Part shown: one piece after another, positions 59,111 to 64,000 of the stretch
How the letters are laid out: each line of letters opens with the position of its first letter
How positions within the stretch are numbered: the stretch's first letter is position 1
Source of the DNA: Desulfobaculum bizertense DSM 18034
GTDB taxonomy: Bacteria > Desulfobacterota > Desulfovibrionia > Desulfovibrionales > Desulfovibrionaceae
Direction of reading: 5' to 3'
Assembly (NCBI RefSeq): GCF_900167065.1
Contig: NZ_FUYA01000004.1
Span: forward strand, 1-64,000
DNA: 64,000 nucleotides
Program-made: the position numbers and the translations under genes
Notes under the pieces: generated by a model
The model's database searches: none
Told to the model about the DNA's origin: nothing
What the model saw: the letters and a program-made list of their open reading frames with translations, nothing else

Positions 59111-61156
59111 ATGTCGAAAGCTGCTCGACCCAAAGACGCATTATCCAAGATTCGGAATATTGGCATTATTGCCCACATTGACGCAGGAAAAACAACGCTT
59201 ACTGAACGCATTCTGTATTATTCTGGAAGAATTCACCGCATGGGTGAGGTGCATGAAGGCACCGCAACAATGGATTTTATGCCCGAAGAACAGGAGCGGG
59301 GGATTACCATTGGCTCCGCCTGCACAACCTGTGAGTGGGACGGCCATACGATCAATCTGATTGATACTCCCGGTCACGTTGATTTTACCATTGAGGTTGA
59401 ACGAAGCCTGCGCGTGCTTGATGGCGCTGTGGGCGTTTTTTGTGCGGTTGGCGGTGTAGAGCCGCAGTCTGAGACGGTATGGCGTCAGTCTGAGAAGTAT
59501 GATGTCCCAAAGATTGTGTTTATCAACAAGATGGACCGAATCGGTGCAGACTTTGAGGCTGTGCTCGAATCCATGAAAGAGCGCCTGCGCATTACGCCGT
59601 TGGTCCTGCAGGTCCCTGTTGGGGCCGGGGATGAGTTTGAGGGTGTCATAGACGTCATTGGGATGCGCTTTTTGGTCTTTGATGCCGCAAGCCGAGGCGA
59701 GGACTTTGAGGCGCGTGCTCTGAGTCCTGAGCAGGAAGAGCTGGCCAGTCAGTGGCGCGAGGCGCTTTTTGATGTGCTCTCGGAGCAGAGTGACGAAATT
59801 TTGGAGCTGTACATGAACGGGGAAGATATTCCCCGTGAGCTGCTGGATGTAACAATTCGCAAGGCAACGCTTGAACGAACGCTTGTTCCTGTCTTGGCAG
59901 GATCAGCTCTCAAGAATACCGGTATCCAGCCTGTGCTGGATGCTGTGTGTGCCTATTTGCCGGGTCCTCAGGATGTTCCAGGGCAAAAGGGACGGAATGT
60001 TCATGGCGTGAAGATCGAAACAGTGTGTGATCCCAAAGAACCACTGGAAGCGCTAGTCTTTAAAGTGAGTCTGGAAACTGGGCACAAGCTTGTTCTGCTC
60101 CGTGTGTACTCCGGGACACTTGAGGCCGGGCAGATGGTGTACAACGCCAGTCAGAAAAAAGACGAGCGTGCCGCGCATCTGTATACACTGCATGCTGACC
60201 GCAAGACCAAGATTGAGCAGGCCGTTGCAGGCGAGATTGTCGCGGTGGCGGGGCTGAAGTTTGCGAAGACAGGGGATACGCTGAGTGCAAAGGACGCTCC
60301 TGTTCAGCTTGAAAATATTGAAAGCTATCGTCCTGTGATCTCTTTGGCCCTTGAGCCTCGGAACACAGAAGAGCGGAATAAGCTGGAAGAAGTTTTGGAA
60401 AGTTTGCTGCTTGAAGACCCAACGCTTGCGGCAAAAATCGATGAAGAAACCGAGCAGCTTGTACTTTCTGGCATGGGGGAGTTGCATTTAGACGTTGTTT
60501 TGGACAGAATCCGTCGGGAGTTCAAAATTGATCCGCGCGTCGGTAATCCTCAGGTTGTGTATCAGGAGTCCGTCACAAAGACGGCGCAGGGAGAAGCGAC
60601 GTTTGATCGCGAGCTTGGTGACACAGAGCATTACGGCGCAGTGACCCTGACTGTGGAACCGCTTGAACGGGGTGCCGGGCAGCATATACGGCTTGGATTT
60701 GAGCCTGTGGGCTGGCCAGAAGCATGGATTGACGCCGCAACAGAGGGAATTGAGGACGCTCTGCAAAGCGGTGTTGTTCGTGGCTACCCTGTGCGAGATG
60801 TGCGGATACGTATTGATGAACTTGGCCGTATGGATGGAAAGTCCAGCACGGTAGGGTATCACATGGCAGCGGCTGAGGCTTTGAAGCTTGCGCTGACAAA
60901 TGCGTCCCCCTGTTTGTTGGAGCCTATCATGAAAGTGGAAGTCTCTGTTCCGGACGAGTTTGTTGGTGAGGTTATCAGCCTTCTTGGTGCGAAGGGAGCC
61001 AAAATTGAAAATATGTTCGACAAGCATGGGCAGAAGCTCGTTCAGGCTTTTGCGGCACTTCGCCAGCTCTTTGGATTTTCCACAGAGTTGCGCTCTGCGA
61101 CGCAGGGCCGGGCAGGGATGCTGATGCAGTTCGATCGTTTTGATGTCCTTGGCTAG
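59111..61156 (+). CDS. fusA: Elongation factor G (probable second copy)
   Basis: A 681-residue translational GTPase: G1 AHIDAGKTTLTERILYYSG, G2 RGITIGSACTT, G3 DTPGHVDF, G4 NKMD, then domains II-V with PVVSL-like and GMGELHLDVVLDR motifs. AGGAAGG precedes the ATG. It is not in a str operon with rpsL, rpsG and tuf, so it is likely a paralogue for ribosome recycling or stress. Confidence 0.93.
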   Translation: MSKAARPKDALSKIRNIGIIAHIDAGKTTLTERILYYSGRIHRMGEVHEGTATMDFMPEEQERGITIGSACTTCEWDGHTINLIDTPGHVDFTIEVERSLRVLDGAVGVFCAVGGVEPQSETVWRQSEKYDVPKIVFINKMDRIGADFEAVLESMKERLRITPLVLQVPVGAGDEFEGVIDVIGMRFLVFDAASRGEDFEARALSPEQEELASQWREALFDVLSEQSDEILELYMNGEDIPRELLDVTIRKATLERTLVPVLAGSALKNTGIQPVLDAVCAYLPGPQDVPGQKGRNVHGVKIETVCDPKEPLEALVFKVSLETGHKLVLLRVYSGTLEAGQMVYNASQKKDERAAHLYTLHADRKTKIEQAVAGEIVAVAGLKFAKTGDTLSAKDAPVQLENIESYRPVISLALEPRNTEERNKLEEVLESLLLEDPTLAAKIDEETEQLVLSGMGELHLDVVLDRIRREFKIDPRVGNPQVVYQESVTKTAQGEATFDRELGDTEHYGAVTLTVEPLERGAGQHIRLGFEPVGWPEAWIDAATEGIEDALQSGVVRGYPVRDVRIRIDELGRMDGKSSTVGYHMAAAEALKLALTNASPCLLEPIMKVEVSVPDEFVGEVISLLGAKGAKIENMFDKHGQKLVQAFAALRQLFGFSTELRSATQGRAGMLMQFDRFDVLG

Positions 61157-61189
61157 CACCCAACATTTTGCAACGGTTGACAGTACTGA

Positions 61190-61696
61190 ATGAAAAAGGA
61201 CCGCTTTTCACAGTGGGGCCGGTTCCAACGCTGGTCCCGCTATCATTTTCTGCGCATTATGCGCCTCGCCGCGACACCGCACTCCATAGCAATGGGGTGT
61301 GCCCTTGGTATTTTTGTTGGCTTTATGCCAATTGTCCCGTTTCAGACTGTCGTGGTTCTTGCCCTGGCTTTTCTGTTCAAAGGGAACAAAATTGCTGCAA
61401 TGGCGGGAACGTGGATTTCAAATCCTGTTGATTTGCCGTTTTTCTATTACGGGCTGTACCTCGTAGGAAAAGCGCTTTTGCCTTTTGATGGGCCAGCTTT
61501 TGACCCGAGTAATCTGGAGATGACCCACCTCATTGAGGCTGGGTGGGAGCTGTTTGCAATGATGGTGACCGGTGGTATCGTACTTGGTATCCCCGCTGCA
61601 ATATTAACGTATTTTGTGACGAAAAAGCTCGTTGTAGTATATCGAAAGCGACGAGCGCTTCGGATGCTTAAACGGCGCTCCACGTATGCTCGATAA
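61190..61696 (+). CDS. DUF2062 membrane protein
   Basis: A 168-residue inner-membrane protein with the family signature ATPHSIAMGCALGIFVGFMP and GTWISNPVDLPFFYYGLYLV, with three to four helices and a basic C terminus. The function is unknown. It may be co-transcribed with fusA (33 bp gap). Confidence 0.88.
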   Translation: MKKDRFSQWGRFQRWSRYHFLRIMRLAATPHSIAMGCALGIFVGFMPIVPFQTVVVLALAFLFKGNKIAAMAGTWISNPVDLPFFYYGLYLVGKALLPFDGPAFDPSNLEMTHLIEAGWELFAMMVTGGIVLGIPAAILTYFVTKKLVVVYRKRRALRMLKRRSTYAR

Positions 61697-61697
61697 G

Positions 61698-61725
61698 AAA
61701 AGCCCCTGCAATTGCAGGGGCTTTT
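61698..61725 (+). terminator. Terminator after the DUF2062 gene
   Basis: Near-perfect palindrome AAAGCCCCTGCA/TGCAGGGGCTTT with a T-run. Confidence 0.88.
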
Positions 61726-61873
61726 TGTTTGTGTCTGCGTTGTGGCTGGATTTCTTTGAAATTTATACAGTGAAATCCGGAGAAGGAGTTTCACAATTGC
61801 GTCCTCTATGTTATGGAAAAAGAGAAAGAAATATAGAGATTGTGGGCAAGAGGTGAATGCAGCAGGTAAAAAT

Positions 61874-62653
61874 ATGAAAACCTGGTCGATGATTCAGCAG
61901 GACACATCATTTTGGAAAAGACTTTCTGCTGCGCCGCAGTGCGCATTCCTTTTTGATTACGATGGAACGCTTGCACCCTTTGTGTCTACGCCGAGCAAGG
62001 CCTTTCCCTATGCGGAATTCCCTCCGCTTCTTCTCCAGCTTATGCAGCAGCCTCGTTTTCATGTGTCGTTTATCACTGGGCGGGCAAGTCATGAACTGCT
62101 GCGACTCCTGCGGCTCCCCGTGCAGCCAGAAATCTGGGGCAGTCACGGAGCTGAGCGGCTTTTGCCGTCAGGAGAAGTGACACCATTTTATGACCGAGTT
62201 CAGTATTTCCCTGCGTTTGACGCTGCGGTCCGTCTGGCGGGAGAGGCTGGTTTTGTCCTCAATGTGGAGCGTAAGCCTGCCTGTGTTGCCTTTCATTTGC
62301 GTTCGCTTCCGGAGGAGGAACGACGTGACGCAGAGCAGTGGGCACTGGCGCATTGGGGCAGGCTGGCCGAACAGATGGAGCTTGAGCTACATGGCTTTGA
62401 TGGAGGGCTGGAGCTTCGGGTGCCGGGTATCAGCAAGGGGCGCGCTGTAGAAACAGTCCGGCGTGAGCTGTCGGAGCAGTGCGAAATTTTATATTTTGGT
62501 GATGATTTGACAGACGAGGATGCGTTTGAAGCCTTGGGACGTCAGGGGCTGAGTTTCCTCATCCGGCCACGCTTTCGGGAAACGCAGGCGCAGTACTGGC
62601 TTCGTCCCCCAAGAGAACTGGCTGGGCTTTTGGAGCGCATACTTGAGTCCTAA
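61874..62653 (+). CDS. otsB: Trehalose-6-phosphate phosphatase
   Basis: A 259-residue HAD enzyme from ATG 61874: motif I FLFDYDGTLAPF with the nucleophile Asp, motif II VSFITGRAS, GSHGAERLLPSG, and motif IV YFGDDLTDEDAF. It releases phosphate from trehalose-6-phosphate. The synthase starts 9 bases later. Together they make the osmoprotectant trehalose. Confidence 0.93.
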   Translation: MKTWSMIQQDTSFWKRLSAAPQCAFLFDYDGTLAPFVSTPSKAFPYAEFPPLLLQLMQQPRFHVSFITGRASHELLRLLRLPVQPEIWGSHGAERLLPSGEVTPFYDRVQYFPAFDAAVRLAGEAGFVLNVERKPACVAFHLRSLPEEERRDAEQWALAHWGRLAEQMELELHGFDGGLELRVPGISKGRAVETVRRELSEQCEILYFGDDLTDEDAFEALGRQGLSFLIRPRFRETQAQYWLRPPRELAGLLERILES

Positions 62654-62662
62654 GGAAATCGC

Positions 62663-64000
62663 ATGTCACATCCTGTTCGTCTGATTGTTGTATCTAATCG
62701 ATTGCCAGTTTCCCTGTGTAAGGAAGGAGAGTGCTGGCATGTAGAAACAGGCAAAGGGGGGCTTATTACGGCTCTGGCGCCTGTTTTGCGCAATAGAGGC
62801 GGGGACTGGATAGGGTGGACAGGCGCGGGTGCAGACGTCGACCTGAGGGCGCAGCTAAAAGCCTATTCTAGGCAGGAAGGCTATTCGCTCCACGGTGTGA
62901 ATCTGACTGAAGAGGAAGTGCATGATTTTTATCATGGCTTTTCCAACGAGATCATTTGGCCACTTTTTCATGATTTCCCCTCGGCCTGCAATTTTCAGCA
63001 GGCGTACTTTGATGCGTATCTTGCTGTGAACAGGAAGTTTGCGCAGGTTGTTGTCGGGCGCTCAGAGGAAGATGATTATGTCTGGGTGCATGACTATCAC
63101 CTGATGCATCTTGCCCAAAAGATACGAAAGCTTGGAGGAGAGCGGAAGACAGGCTTTTTTTTGCATATTCCGTTTCCTTCGCAGGATATATTTTTGAAAC
63201 TCCCGTGGCGTCGGCAGATGCTTGAGGCTTTGCTGGAGTATGACCTGATAGGATTTCAGACCTTTCGTGATCGCCGGAATTTTATACGTTGTATGAGTGT
63301 CCTGTTTAAGGACTGGCGTCAGTATGGACGGGGTCCTGTTGTTCACCTGTCGAATGGCATCAGGACGATTAAGGTTGGGTACTTTCCGATTAGCATTGAT
63401 TTTCGGGAGTTCTCTACCTTGGCGCGGACCAGAGAGTCGGCGGAGCTTGCCGAGCGGGTCGCTTCCGCATTTCGGCGCAGGACCCTTGTGCTGGGAGCAG
63501 ACAGGCTGGATTATACCAAGGGCATTCCTCAGCGCCTGCTTGCGTTTCGAGCGCTTTTGAAAAAATATCCACAGTTGCGGACGAAAATTTCTCTTGTGCA
63601 GATTGTTGTGCCAAGCCGGGAGCGTGTCCCAGAGTATCAGGCCATGAAGCACCGCATTGAGGGACTCGTCAGCGAAATCAACGGTGAATATTCAGAACCG
63701 GGCTGGGTGCCCGTGTACTATCTCTATCGGAGTTTGAGCCGGGATGAGCTTATTGGCTATTATCGGGCCGCAAGCATTGCTTTTGTAACGCCTTTGCGGG
63801 ATGGTATGAACTTGGTGGCCAAAGAGTTCTGTGCCTGCAATGTCGATGGGAATGGTGTGGTTATCCTTTCTGAGTTTGCCGGGGCTGCGGCCCAGTTTCA
63901 GCGAGGCGCGCTACTGGTAAACCCCTATGATGTTGAAGGTGTTGCAGATGCGCTTTATGCTGCCTGTCAGATGCCTCCTGCAGAACGGCGGCGGAGAATG
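62663..64000 (+). CDS. otsA: Trehalose-6-phosphate synthase (3' end cut by window)
   Basis: 446 codons from ATG 62663, with AAGGA upstream; the frame is open to the window end. Visible: [11 protein letters not shown], the UDP-glucose site [55 protein letters not shown] and [14 protein letters not shown] with SEFAGAA. It makes trehalose-6-phosphate from UDP-glucose and glucose-6-phosphate and pairs with otsB. Confidence 0.95.
   Translation, partial: MSHPVRLIVVSNRLPVSLCKEGECWHVETGKGGLITALAPVLRNRGGDWIGWTGAGADVDLRAQLKAYSRQEGYSLHGVNLTEEEVHDFYHGFSNEIIWPLFHDFPSACNFQQAYFDAYLAVNRKFAQVVVGRSEEDDYVWVHDYHLMHLAQKIRKLGGERKTGFFLHIPFPSQDIFLKLPWRRQMLEALLEYDLIGFQTFRDRRNFIRCMSVLFKDWRQYGRGPVVHLSNGIRTIKVGYFPISIDFREFSTLARTRESAELAERVASAFRRRTLVLGADRLDYTKGIPQRLLAFRALLKKYPQLRTKISLVQIVVPSRERVPEYQAMKHRIEGLVSEINGEYSEPGWVPVYYLYRSLSRDELIGYYRAASIAFVTPLRDGMNLVAKEFCACNVDGNGVVILSEFAGAAAQFQRGALLVNPYDVEGVADALYAACQMPPAERRRRM

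Overview
The window reads as a chromosome segment of a Desulfovibrionales-type sulfate reducer (Desulfobacterota) carrying the right-hand part of a P2-like prophage. The host assignment rests on a periplasmic [NiFe] hydrogenase whose large-subunit tail closely resembles Desulfovibrio HynA, on its clustered maturation genes, and on GC-rich palindromic intergenic sequence. It is an inference, because no rRNA gene is present.

Region 1 (1-11218) is a compact, one-directional tail module: head-tail/neck proteins, then gpV-W-J-I-H, a fibre chaperone, FI-FII-E/E'-T-U-X-D. This is the P2 gene order, with 4-base ATGA overlaps nearly throughout and a probable programmed -1 frameshift between E and E'.

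Region 2 (11219-22810) is AT-rich accessory DNA between gene D and a tRNA-Met gene, the position of ogr-attR in a P2 lysogen. It holds (a) a three-gene minus-strand operon of an AAA+ ATPase with a 19-residue tandem repeat, a nucleoside-deoxyribosyltransferase-like protein and a short PEP-synthase-like protein that keeps the phospho-histidine motif, which I regard as a candidate undescribed anti-phage system; (b) a GIY-YIG/DUF4357-like protein overlapping a solitary Phd/YefM antitoxin; (c) an Eco57I-like restriction-modification set with a ribbon-helix-helix regulator; (d) a small membrane-anchored protein. No integrase is in the window.

Region 3 (22810-64000) is host chromosome: tRNA-Met, a thioredoxin-reductase-like flavoprotein, a YhhQ transporter, a GGDEF protein, a glycosyltransferase, Cca, BirA next to pyruvate carboxylase and PEP synthase (pyruvate anaplerosis and gluconeogenesis, with Fbp further on), Ung, an M23 peptidase, hynB-hynA-hynD-hypC, a CBS protein, Pcm, DUF368, Mrp, PgsA, PilT/PilU, FtsB, a TPR protein, a lipoprotein, Fbp, TsaD, TrxA, BamD, an EF-G, DUF2062 and otsB-otsA (otsA runs off the end).

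Two ~430-bp copies of a mosaic palindromic element (28172-28605 and 39153-39581) each lie between convergent genes. Some of their palindromes are identical. Others differ in sequence but stay fully self-complementary, which points to selection on structure.
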